Assembly: GCA_913046825.1 (NCBI GenBank)
Contig: CAJWTF010000073.1
Location: 1 to 18,661 of the forward strand
Direction: 5' to 3'
DNA length: 18,661 nucleotides
Origin: an uncultured Rickettsiales bacterium
Lineage (GTDB): Bacteria > Pseudomonadota > Alphaproteobacteria > UBA8366
Notes under the pieces: generated by a model
What the model was told of the DNA's origin: nothing
The model's database searches: none
Seen by the model: only the letters and a program-made list of their open reading frames with translations
In this document: one piece after another, positions 13,518 to 18,661 of the stretch
How positions within the stretch are numbered: the first letter of the stretch is position 1
Layout of the letters: each line of letters starts with the position of its first letter
Translations under genes and position numbers: made by a program

Positions 13518-14735
13518 ATGGAGACGAACATGACAGACCAACCGCGTTGGCCGCTTGAGGGGGTAAAGGTTCTCGACCTCGGGCAAATTTATAATGGACC
13601 CTATGCCGGTTTCCTGTTGGCGCATGCGGGCGCGGACGTGATTAAGGTGGAACCGCTAGACGGTGAAGTCTTGCGTAAACGTGGTGGCGGGCTCGGCGCG
13701 CCCTTCTCGCTCACCATGTTGAATACCAACAAGCGCGGTATTTCCATCAACCTGAAGCACCCGGACGGAAAGCAATTGCTGATCGATCTGGTGAAAGAAG
13801 CGGACATCCTGTTGGAGAATTTCGCGCCGGGCGCAATGGATCGCCTCGGCCTCGGTTCAGATGTTTTGCTGCGTGAGAACCCCCGGCTGATTTATGGCTC
13901 CAGCACTGGCTATGGGCTATCCGGGCCCGATCGGGACAACCTCGCGATGGACCTGACGGTGCAGGCCATCGGTGGCGTGATGAGCATCAACGGTCCTGAT
14001 GATGGGCCGCCGTTAAAGGCGGGACTCGCGGTCTGCGATTTTGCGGGGGGGGTGCATCTCTACGCCGCGATCATGACCGCGCTCTTCGAACGCTCGGTGA
14101 CGGGCAAGGGCCGGGTGGTCGAGGTGGCGATGCAGGAAGCGATTTATCCGATCCTCACCAGCAATATTACCAGCCTGCACGGTAACGGCTGGAAGCATCC
14201 GGCACGGCGCGGCAACAAACATCCAACGAATGGTTCCGCCCCATACAATGTCTATCAATGTGCTGACGGCCATGTGGCGATTATCTGCGTCCAGGAAGCA
14301 CATTGGCAAAATCTATTGGAATTGATGGGCCGGGATGATTTGAAGGATGACCCGCGGTTCGAGACCCAAGCCATCCGTGCGCAAAATGAGCATGCGGTCG
14401 ACGAAGCGGTCGGGGCTTGGACGCGCACGCTTCCGAAAGCGGAGGCGGCGCAATTAATGCGTGAGAACCGCGTCCCAGCGGCGATGGTTCGAAATCTAGA
14501 AGAGGTCACGGCCGATCCTCATATGCATGAGCGCGGCATGCTGCATGACGTCGATCATCCGACCATGGGCCAGGTGGTATTGCCGACCAGCCCGCTCCGC
14601 TTTCACGGTAGCCCCAACCCGTCGGTTGAGCTGGAGCCGGGGACCGGAGCGCATACCGATGAGGTGTTGGCCGAGTGGTTGGGGATGGACAAGGCAGTGG
14701 TCGAGACATTCCGCAAGGACGATGCGGTCGGCTAG
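13518..14735 (+). CDS. CaiB/BaiF (family III) CoA-transferase
   Basis: A 405-residue family III CoA-transferase, which moves CoA between carboxylic acids through an aspartyl-CoA adduct. Seen are GVKVLDLGQIYNGPYAGFLLAHAGADVIKVEPLDG at the N-terminus (motifs about 15-50), LNTNKRGISINLKHPDG, and DRDNLAMDLTVQAIGGVMSING, where D145 is the expected nucleophile. C-terminal signatures are REAHVPAAMVR-like RVPAAMV and HERGMLHDVDHPTMG. The ATG at 13518 follows the repeat and a GGGAGGGTGAGGGCAAG Shine-Dalgarno-like stretch; an ATG at 13530 is an alternative. It is last in the plus-strand cluster and ends five bases from the stop of a convergent gene. It probably activates the acid produced after Baeyer-Villiger ester cleavage (inference). 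Confidence 0.92.
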   Translation: METNMTDQPRWPLEGVKVLDLGQIYNGPYAGFLLAHAGADVIKVEPLDGEVLRKRGGGLGAPFSLTMLNTNKRGISINLKHPDGKQLLIDLVKEADILLENFAPGAMDRLGLGSDVLLRENPRLIYGSSTGYGLSGPDRDNLAMDLTVQAIGGVMSINGPDDGPPLKAGLAVCDFAGGVHLYAAIMTALFERSVTGKGRVVEVAMQEAIYPILTSNITSLHGNGWKHPARRGNKHPTNGSAPYNVYQCADGHVAIICVQEAHWQNLLELMGRDDLKDDPRFETQAIRAQNEHAVDEAVGAWTRTLPKAEAAQLMRENRVPAAMVRNLEEVTADPHMHERGMLHDVDHPTMGQVVLPTSPLRFHGSPNPSVELEPGTGAHTDEVLAEWLGMDKAVVETFRKDDAVG

Positions 14736-14739
14736 CTCA

Positions 14740-15390
14740 CTACCCGTCGAACCAGGCGCGCCATGCGTCCCACGCGGTGATGCGCGCGGCCATTATGACA
14801 TAGCCATCCGCATTCGGGTGCAATCCGTCCGATGCCCGCAGGCTCGCCTCCCAATCGGGGTTGTCCGCGAGGTTGGAGTACAGATCCAAATACGGCACGC
14901 CGAGCTCCGCCGCCTGCTTCGCATAGGCCTGGCTATAGGTCTTGATCATCGGATTTTGGAAATCATAACTGATGCCCGGCAGTCGGTTGATTGGCATCAT
15001 CTCGGCGATGACCGGTGTGGGGCCGACCCACAGTGCGGGCCCGACGCTCTTGGCGGCCATGATCATGCGCGAAATACGCTCCAGCGACTGATCTAGCGGG
15101 ACACGCTGCCCGTCCAAATTAGCGCTTTTTTCGTGCGCGCTGTCGTTGATGCCGATGGCCCAGACCGTGGCACAATTCATTTCTGCCTTGAGCCGAGAGT
15201 TTACCTCGATGTCCCAGCGGTCCTCGACCAGTGCCGAGGTGTCAGCGCGAATGCCCAGGTTATAGACTGTAACGTCGTGGCCCTTGGCGGCTTCCGCCTG
15301 GCCAACCCGGTAGGTCCAACCGAGCAGTGTCTCGTCTCCAGTGCCGTGCGTGATACTGTCGCCAACGAATCCGATGCGAATTTGAGTCAT
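14740..15390 (-). CDS. SGNH/GDSL-family hydrolase
   Basis: A 216-residue hydrolase with all four SGNH blocks: GDS with Ser12 (FVGDSITHG), block II Gly46 (YNLGIRAD), block III Asn82 (AIGIND) and the C-terminal Asp188-x-x-His191 (SDGLHP). It should be an esterase, lipase or thioesterase-type enzyme using a Ser/His/Asp triad. No signal peptide is evident, so it is probably cytoplasmic. It is the last of a four-gene minus-strand set, following the racemase-like gene by about 50 bases with a GGGGAGAAG ribosome-binding site. In this setting it might hydrolyse the ester or lactone that the nearby BVMO forms, or act on a substrate shared with the racemase-like enzymes. Confidence 0.9.
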   Translation of the reverse strand: MTQIRIGFVGDSITHGTGDETLLGWTYRVGQAEAAKGHDVTVYNLGIRADTSALVEDRWDIEVNSRLKAEMNCATVWAIGINDSAHEKSANLDGQRVPLDQSLERISRMIMAAKSVGPALWVGPTPVIAEMMPINRLPGISYDFQNPMIKTYSQAYAKQAAELGVPYLDLYSNLADNPDWEASLRASDGLHPNADGYVIMAARITAWDAWRAWFDG

Positions 15391-15442
15391 GGTGGTCTTC
15401 TTCTCCCCGAAATAACAATCTTGCAGATAATCTAGGCGGCGA

Positions 15443-16102
15443 CTACCGTGAGGCCACGGTGAGTTTGCCGACTGCGATACTCGCAGGGGCCTGAGTCGGA
15501 TCGATCACCGGGAGGCCGAGTGCCTCTTCCAGCGGGATACGGTGCCGCGCCATGCCAGCGCAGCCCATGATGATTGTGTTCGCGCCATCCGTGTCGTGCA
15601 GCTGGCGGCAGATGTCCGCCATGCGCTCGAACGTGTCCGCCCCACCCTTTACGTCTGTAACGGGGAAGCCGAGCGGGCGGTCTCCGGTGCAACGGGGGTG
15701 CAGCAGACGCTCCTGCATGTGTCGCATATGGCGGCCGACAGAGTTCGCGAGGATCGCGATGACGCCAAATTGCCCGCCCCGGGTCAAAGCGGTGGCGATG
15801 GCGCATTCGGCGATGCCGAAGACGGTCCGATCGGTGACCTCACGGCACAGGTGCAATCCCGGATCACTATAACAGCCAATGACGAAAGCATCCGCTTCGT
15901 TTTCAGCTTTCATGTATTCGGCGAGGAAGGGCGCGACACGGATCGAATCCGCTTCGCTTTCGATCCCAAAGGGTCCCTCCGCAAGGGTGACGCAATCGAG
16001 CGCTGATCCACCCTCGTTGCGCAATGGTTCCAGCGCCTCCGACATGCCGTCGGTGACGGCGGTATTGGAATTCGGATTGATGATGCGGATGGTTTTGGTC
16101 AT
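15443..16102 (-). CDS. Aspartate/glutamate/hydantoin racemase-family protein
   Basis: A 219-residue member of the two-cysteine Asp/Glu racemase superfamily. It opens with IRIINPNSNTAVTDGM, typical of the hydantoin racemase (HyuA/HyuE) group. Both catalytic cysteine positions are present, C77 in FVIGCYSDPG and C181 in IIMGCAGM, so a two-base proton abstraction mechanism is possible. Substrates could be 5-substituted hydantoins, an amino acid or an arylmalonate-like compound. The ATG at 16102 has no strong ribosome-binding site, but an inverted repeat TATGGCG/CGCCATA lies 11 bases upstream. The gene follows two related maleate-isomerase/arylmalonate-decarboxylase-like genes and precedes the SGNH hydrolase. 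Confidence 0.88.
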   Translation of the reverse strand: MTKTIRIINPNSNTAVTDGMSEALEPLRNEGGSALDCVTLAEGPFGIESEADSIRVAPFLAEYMKAENEADAFVIGCYSDPGLHLCREVTDRTVFGIAECAIATALTRGGQFGVIAILANSVGRHMRHMQERLLHPRCTGDRPLGFPVTDVKGGADTFERMADICRQLHDTDGANTIIMGCAGMARHRIPLEEALGLPVIDPTQAPASIAVGKLTVASR

Positions 16103-16112
16103 GGAAATGTTC

Positions 16113-16140
16113 TATGGCGGGTTTGTCCCCGTTCGCCATA
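16113..16140. repeat. Inverted repeat upstream of the racemase-like gene
   Basis: TATGGCG (16113-16119) and CGCCATA (16134-16140) are exact complements with a 14-bp spacer, ending 11 bases before the racemase-like ATG. It could fold in mRNA near the start codon or bind a regulator. The flanking GGAATGACGG is a common repeat word, so it may also be repeat debris. Confidence 0.35.
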
Positions 16141-16194
16141 CCGTGGCGCTAAGCGAACCCGGAATGACGGCATGTTTAATATCCGAGCTATCCC

Positions 16195-16956
16195 CTACAA
16201 CCGCGACAATCGTGGCGTCCATCCGCCGATCAACACTTCGCCCGGATGCTCCGGCGGGGCCAGATGCACCAAGCCGAGCTCGTCGAGCAGTGCCCAGGCG
16301 AGGCAAATGTTTGAGCAGAGGAATGGTTTGCCGGTACGCGCGAGCAGCGGCGCCACGGCGGGCAAGGTTGCCATGCCGGAGCCGGTGACGACAATGGCGT
16401 CGGCGTTTTCGGTCTCCAGCGCCTTTGACGCTTCGAGCATGCCTTCCGTCCGTAGCCCGTAAATTTTGACCGTATCGGACGTGTCTTCCGGCATGGTCGC
16501 GATAGAGACGACTTCGTAGCCCTTGGCCGTCCAATAGGCCGAACTCAACTCGGTCAGCCAGGCTGGATAGGGGCTGAACAGCGCCAAGCGTTTGGCGTCA
16601 AGCCGTTCCAGTGCCCGTTGGATGGCCTGTGCCGAAGAGATAATCGGATAGCCCACTTTCTCCGACATCGCCGCCAAACGTTCGTCTTGATTGACGTCTG
16701 TCATATAGGCGGTCGCGGTGAACGAAAACCCGAAGGCGTCGATCTGGGCTTTGCCATAGGCCTGCAAGCTGGCTTCCAAATTATCGATATATTCATAGAA
16801 ACGGTCACGGGCGTTATCTGCCGTGCCGATCAATCGCGTTACCAACATGCCGACACCATCCGGCAGCAGCGCGGACATCTCCGCTTCGACGACGGGATTG
16901 GTCTGCGGTGGCGCAATACCTAGCAGGGCGTGGCGGGCATATTCGCGTTCAGGCAT
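16195..16956 (-). CDS. Maleate isomerase/arylmalonate decarboxylase-family protein, paralogue B
   Basis: A 253-residue Asp/Glu racemase-superfamily protein of the maleate cis-trans isomerase/arylmalonate decarboxylase type. Motifs are LGIAPPQTNPVVEAE (12-26), FGFSFTATAY (75-84), LALFSPYPAWL, DTVKIYGLRT, VVTGSGMATLPA (189-200) and the end segment LIGGWTPRLSRL. It is about 63% identical to the next gene upstream over an ungapped 253 positions. The residue at the expected first catalytic Cys is Phe79, and the residue near the second Cys is Gly192/Gly194, so neither catalytic cysteine is obvious. It may have a different mechanism, a non-catalytic role, or use another residue. The start at 16956 gives the N-terminus shared with its paralogue; a longer reading to 17091 overlaps the upstream gene and is unlikely. 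Confidence 0.85.
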   Translation of the reverse strand: MPEREYARHALLGIAPPQTNPVVEAEMSALLPDGVGMLVTRLIGTADNARDRFYEYIDNLEASLQAYGKAQIDAFGFSFTATAYMTDVNQDERLAAMSEKVGYPIISSAQAIQRALERLDAKRLALFSPYPAWLTELSSAYWTAKGYEVVSIATMPEDTSDTVKIYGLRTEGMLEASKALETENADAIVVTGSGMATLPAVAPLLARTGKPFLCSNICLAWALLDELGLVHLAPPEHPGEVLIGGWTPRLSRL

Positions 16957-16967
16957 TTGTTTTCTTT

Positions 16968-17729
16968 CTATAACCGAGCAAGCCGCGGCGTCCAGCCGCC
17001 GATCAAAGTCTCCCAAGGGTTGGCGGGCGGGGCAAGACCCGCGATGCCAAGTTCGTCCAGCAACGCCCAGGCAAGACACAGGTTTGAGCACAGAACCGGC
17101 TTGCCGGTGCGCTGATACAGCGGCTCGATGGCGGGCAATACCGGCATGCCCGTCCCGGTCACCAGGATGACGTCAGCTTGTTCAGTCTCCAATGCCGCCG
17201 CTGCCGCTAGAAACCCGGTGGATGTCAGCCCGTAGATATTCACCGTATCGGTAGTGTCGTCGGGCATCGTGCTCCAGGAGACGATGTCATAGCCGACACT
17301 GTCCCAATAAACGCGGCTCGCCTCGGTCAGCCAATCGGGATAGGGACTGAAAAGAGCAATCCGGCGGGCACCCAATCGATCCAACGCGCTGCGGATTGCC
17401 ATCGCAGAAGACAGGACCGGAATGCCGCGCCGTGCTGAGGCCGCGCCCAGAATGTCCGGCTCATCGCTGCCGTAAAGATACGCCGTCGCCGTACAAGCAA
17501 ACCCCATTGCATCGGGTTGCGCCTTGCCATAGGCGGCGAGGCTCTGGTCGAAATTCTCTAGGAACTGACGAAACCGCGTCTTCGGGTCTTCCGCCGTCCC
17601 CGTCAGCCGCGTCGTGAGCAATCCAACGCCGTCCGGCATCAATGCGCCATACTCCGCCTCCACCACCGGGTTCGATTGCGGCGGCGCAATACCAATCAAA
17701 GCATGGTGGGCGTATTCGCGAGAGGGCAT
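16968..17729 (-). CDS. Maleate isomerase/arylmalonate decarboxylase-family protein, paralogue A
   Basis: The first gene of the minus-strand set encodes 253 residues of the same family as its neighbour. It has LIGIAPPQSNPVVEAEYGAL, MGFACTATAY (75-84) with C79 at the first catalytic cysteine position, ALFSPYPDWL, DTVNIYGLTS, LVTGTGMPVLPA (189-200) and TLIGGWTPRLARL. The second cysteine position (about 192-194; C194 in maleate isomerase as I recall) reads Gly-Thr-Gly. The two cysteines in LCSNLCLAW (214, 218) are at a different structural site. Arylmalonate decarboxylase is remembered as Gly74/Cys188, so this protein has the opposite arrangement. AGGAG precedes the ATG at 17729. The gap to paralogue B is 11 bases, consistent with tandem duplication. 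Confidence 0.87.
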   Translation of the reverse strand: MPSREYAHHALIGIAPPQSNPVVEAEYGALMPDGVGLLTTRLTGTAEDPKTRFRQFLENFDQSLAAYGKAQPDAMGFACTATAYLYGSDEPDILGAASARRGIPVLSSAMAIRSALDRLGARRIALFSPYPDWLTEASRVYWDSVGYDIVSWSTMPDDTTDTVNIYGLTSTGFLAAAAALETEQADVILVTGTGMPVLPAIEPLYQRTGKPVLCSNLCLAWALLDELGIAGLAPPANPWETLIGGWTPRLARL

Positions 17730-17769
17730 TATAACTCCTACTCCTTGTCTTCTGGGATAACGCTTACGT

Positions 17770-17782
17770 GTTTCTCAGAAAC
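17770..17782. promoter_or_regulatory. 13-bp palindrome upstream of the racemase/decarboxylase operon
   Basis: GTTTCTCAGAAAC is a perfect 6-bp inverted repeat around a central C, 41 bases before the start of paralogue A. A regulator site is plausible at this distance. A short palindrome of this kind can also occur by chance. Confidence 0.3.
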
Positions 17783-17940
17783 GATTCTAGATACGTCTCA
17801 ATTTCTCTCCTGGATACTTAATTAACATTTTGCGCGGGCGCTGCAGTCTCAGATGAACATCGTAGGAAGTCCAATACATCAACATTTTGTCGAGTTCATG
17901 TTATGACTAATTCCGTTCTTTGACCCGTGGAAATGCAGCT

Positions 17941-18013
17941 AACCCCGCTTCTACATATTGAAATACCGCATCGCGCCAAAATCAGTGGTATTTTAAAATG
18001 CAGAAGCGGGGTT
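17941..18013. repeat. Long nested hairpin (possible structured RNA or MITE-like palindrome)
   Basis: AACCCCGCTTCT (17941-17952) and AGAAGCGGGGTT (18002-18013) are perfect 12-bp complements. Inside, CAT/ATG (17954-17956/17998-18000) and AAATACC (17961-17967)/GGTATTT (17987-17993) continue the fold, leaving a loop of about 19 nt. On the plus strand a T-rich GATTTTTAT follows about 10 bases later, so a terminator is possible. A small RNA or a non-autonomous mobile palindrome is also possible. Confidence 0.55.
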
Positions 18014-18045
18014 GTTTCCCGATTTTTATAACAGCCCATCTTCTC

Positions 18046-18120
18046 CTGCCCTTCATGCTAAGTTTGTCGAAGCAGAAGCGCGCCGGTCCCCTCCTCGTCC
18101 TTCGACGGGTTAAGGACCAG
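18046..18120. repeat. Degenerate CTTCGAC-type extragenic repeats
   Basis: CTTCATGCTAAGTTTGTCGA followed by a second word, CGTCCTTCGACGGGTTAAGG, resembles the paired CATGCTGAGCTTGTCGAAG and CCTTCGACAGGCTCAGGA repeats common in proteobacterial spacers. Several mismatches suggest an old, decaying copy. It is related to the better-conserved palindrome at 4931-4955. Confidence 0.5.
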
Positions 18121-18140
18121 GTTTTGGTGTGTAGCGAGAG

Positions 18141-18387
18141 TTACCCCGCCGCCAACGCATGGGCCTGCTCCAGCGTCACCGTGCCTTGGCTCAGCACCAC
18201 CGCGACCGCCATTGGGTCTTTGTCGTTCGGGATGCCGAGCGGGTCTTGTGGGCGCAGGCGGTGGTCGATGACCATACGAGCCAGGATCAGGCGGCGCGCG
18301 TCTTCGCCCATCGCACCCAAATGCGCGCCCTCGCGGGTGAGGAGCGTTGCAGTCGTCACATGACAGAGTGCGTCGGAGGCCGCGCTT
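18141..18387 (-). pseudogene. C-terminal stump of an unassigned enzyme, possibly an acyl-CoA dehydrogenase
   Basis: The frame is open from a stop near 18388 down to the TAA at 18141, about 81 codons. It reads RSAASDALCH, then LLTREGAHLGAMGEDARRL, MVIDHRLRPQDPLGI and GTVTLEQAHALAAG. The helical, Arg- and Ala-rich composition and the DHRLRPQDPLG tail remind me of the C-termini of some acyl-CoA dehydrogenases, but this is recall and not proof. A GTG at 18359 is the only in-frame start candidate and has no convincing ribosome-binding site. The 5' part of the gene is missing, because LysR-type coding sequence on the other strand begins at the same place. Probably a rearrangement remnant. Confidence 0.45.
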
Positions 18388-18598
18388 CGATAGCCTCAAC
18401 CTGTCGATCCAGGCGGCCATTGGCGGCGTCGGTGTTGGCATCGTAATTCGGGCGTTGGTGGAGGAGCTCGCAAGTGGGCGATTGATCCAAACCTTTGGGC
18501 CCTCTCGCCTCTCTAGCCAATCCTTCTACCTCACATATTCATCCCATCGCGCGCGGGATAAACGCTTGGTGGCTTTCGCTGAATGGATAAATGCATGA
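18375..18598 (+). pseudogene. LysR-type transcriptional regulator, C-terminal stump
   Basis: About 74 residues ending at the TGA at 18596-18598 match the last part of a LysR effector-binding domain (GcvA-like). Features are LNLSIQAAIGGVGVGIVI, then ALVEELASGRLIQTFGP, SFYLTYSSHRARDKRLVAFAEWI. The winged-helix DNA-binding domain and most of the effector domain (about 220 residues) are absent upstream. The frame continues a little upstream to an ATG at 18347, but that part (SSHDRVRRRPR) does not look like LysR. It would be non-functional as a regulator. It may once have controlled a neighbouring catabolic operon. Confidence 0.7.
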
Positions 18599-18661
18599 CC
18601 GCTGATGGTGACATGACCAGCATGAAAGCAGACGAGGTCGCAGCTCTGCGGGATAGAAAGA
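18595..18661 (+). CDS. Possible start of a gene running off the right edge
   Basis: An ATG at 18595 overlaps the LysR stop (ATGA) and opens 22 codons (MTADGDMTSMKADEVAALRD and on) to the window edge. ATGs at 18613 and 18622 are alternatives. No clear ribosome-binding site and no recognisable domain are visible in such a short stretch. Confidence 0.3.
   Translation, partial: MTADGDMTSMKADEVAALRDRK

Larger units (their letters stand above)
17783..18140. other. AT-richer spacer without a recognisable gene
   Basis: The stretch between the racemase/decarboxylase operon and the gene stumps holds no supported gene. It is visibly poorer in G+C than its surroundings up to about 18010. It contains the long hairpin at 17941-18013 and, around 18050-18120, decayed CTTCGAC-type repeat words (TTTGTCGAAG and CCTTCGACGGG). 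Confidence 0.6.

Noticed and set aside
15432..15806. Minus-strand Arg/His-rich frame overlapping the racemase-like gene
   Set aside because: Composition is typical of an out-of-frame GC-rich reading; the overlapping gene has both catalytic cysteines and full length.
16195..17091. 298-residue version of paralogue B
   Set aside because: The first 45 residues are an out-of-frame reading of the end of paralogue A; the ATG at 16956 gives the same N-terminus and length as the paralogue.
17941..18120. CRISPR-like array from the repeated words in the spacer
   Set aside because: The words are inverted or degenerate extragenic palindromes, not direct repeats with regular spacers, and no cas genes are present.

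Overview
The window looks like a chromosomal catabolic or accessory region of a free-living alphaproteobacterium, probably Rhodospirillales-like. This is inferred from mid-to-high 50s percent GC by eye, the gene families, and CCCTC/GGGAG and CTTCGAC-type intergenic repeats. There are no rRNA, tRNA, replication, phage or IS transposase genes, so the taxonomy is a guess. Almost every intact gene is an enzyme of small-molecule metabolism. Three broken loci (an SDR with a one-base frameshift, a response-regulator/kinase relic, and a pair of gene stumps at the right) point to past rearrangement.

Layout. (1) 1-2325, minus strand: SDR (frameshifted), D-2-hydroxyacid dehydrogenase, then a 3-hydroxyisobutyrate-dehydrogenase-like enzyme cut by the left edge. 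(2) 2459-3304, plus strand: a GpdQ/CpdA-type metallophosphodiesterase, divergent from the SDR across a spacer holding a 19-bp palindrome. (3) 3301-7856, minus strand: leuC and leuD, a small methyltransferase-like chimera, a cupin, a luciferase-like flavin monooxygenase, then the signalling-gene relic. (4) 7978-14735, plus strand: GlcG/HbpS-like protein, SDR, Baeyer-Villiger monooxygenase (BVMO), enoyl-CoA hydratase-like protein, a tiny GIY-YIG-like protein, acyl-CoA dehydrogenase and CaiB/BaiF CoA-transferase. (5) 14740-17729, minus strand: two tandem paralogues of the maleate isomerase/arylmalonate decarboxylase family, an Asp/Glu/hydantoin-racemase-like enzyme and an SGNH hydrolase. (6) 17730-18661: an AT-richer spacer with a long hairpin, decayed repeats, an unassigned gene stump, a LysR C-terminal stump and a possible gene start at the edge.

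How the genes may work together (inference): SDR (alcohol to ketone), BVMO (ketone to ester or lactone), SGNH hydrolase (ester opening), CaiB/BaiF (CoA activation), acyl-CoA dehydrogenase and the ECH-family protein (beta-oxidation-like steps) would form a plausible route for a cyclic or branched ketone or alcohol. The convergent minus-strand operon could process a dicarboxylic, malonate-type or maleate-type acid.

Most noteworthy: the two AMDase/maleate-isomerase paralogues are the same length (253 aa, about 63% identical by my ungapped count). One keeps only the first of the two cysteines expected in this superfamily, and the other appears to have neither. Other points of interest are a single-domain GIY-YIG-like protein inside a beta-oxidation operon, an ECH-family protein lacking the second catalytic glutamate, and several perfect palindromes just upstream of catabolic genes that look like repressor operators.
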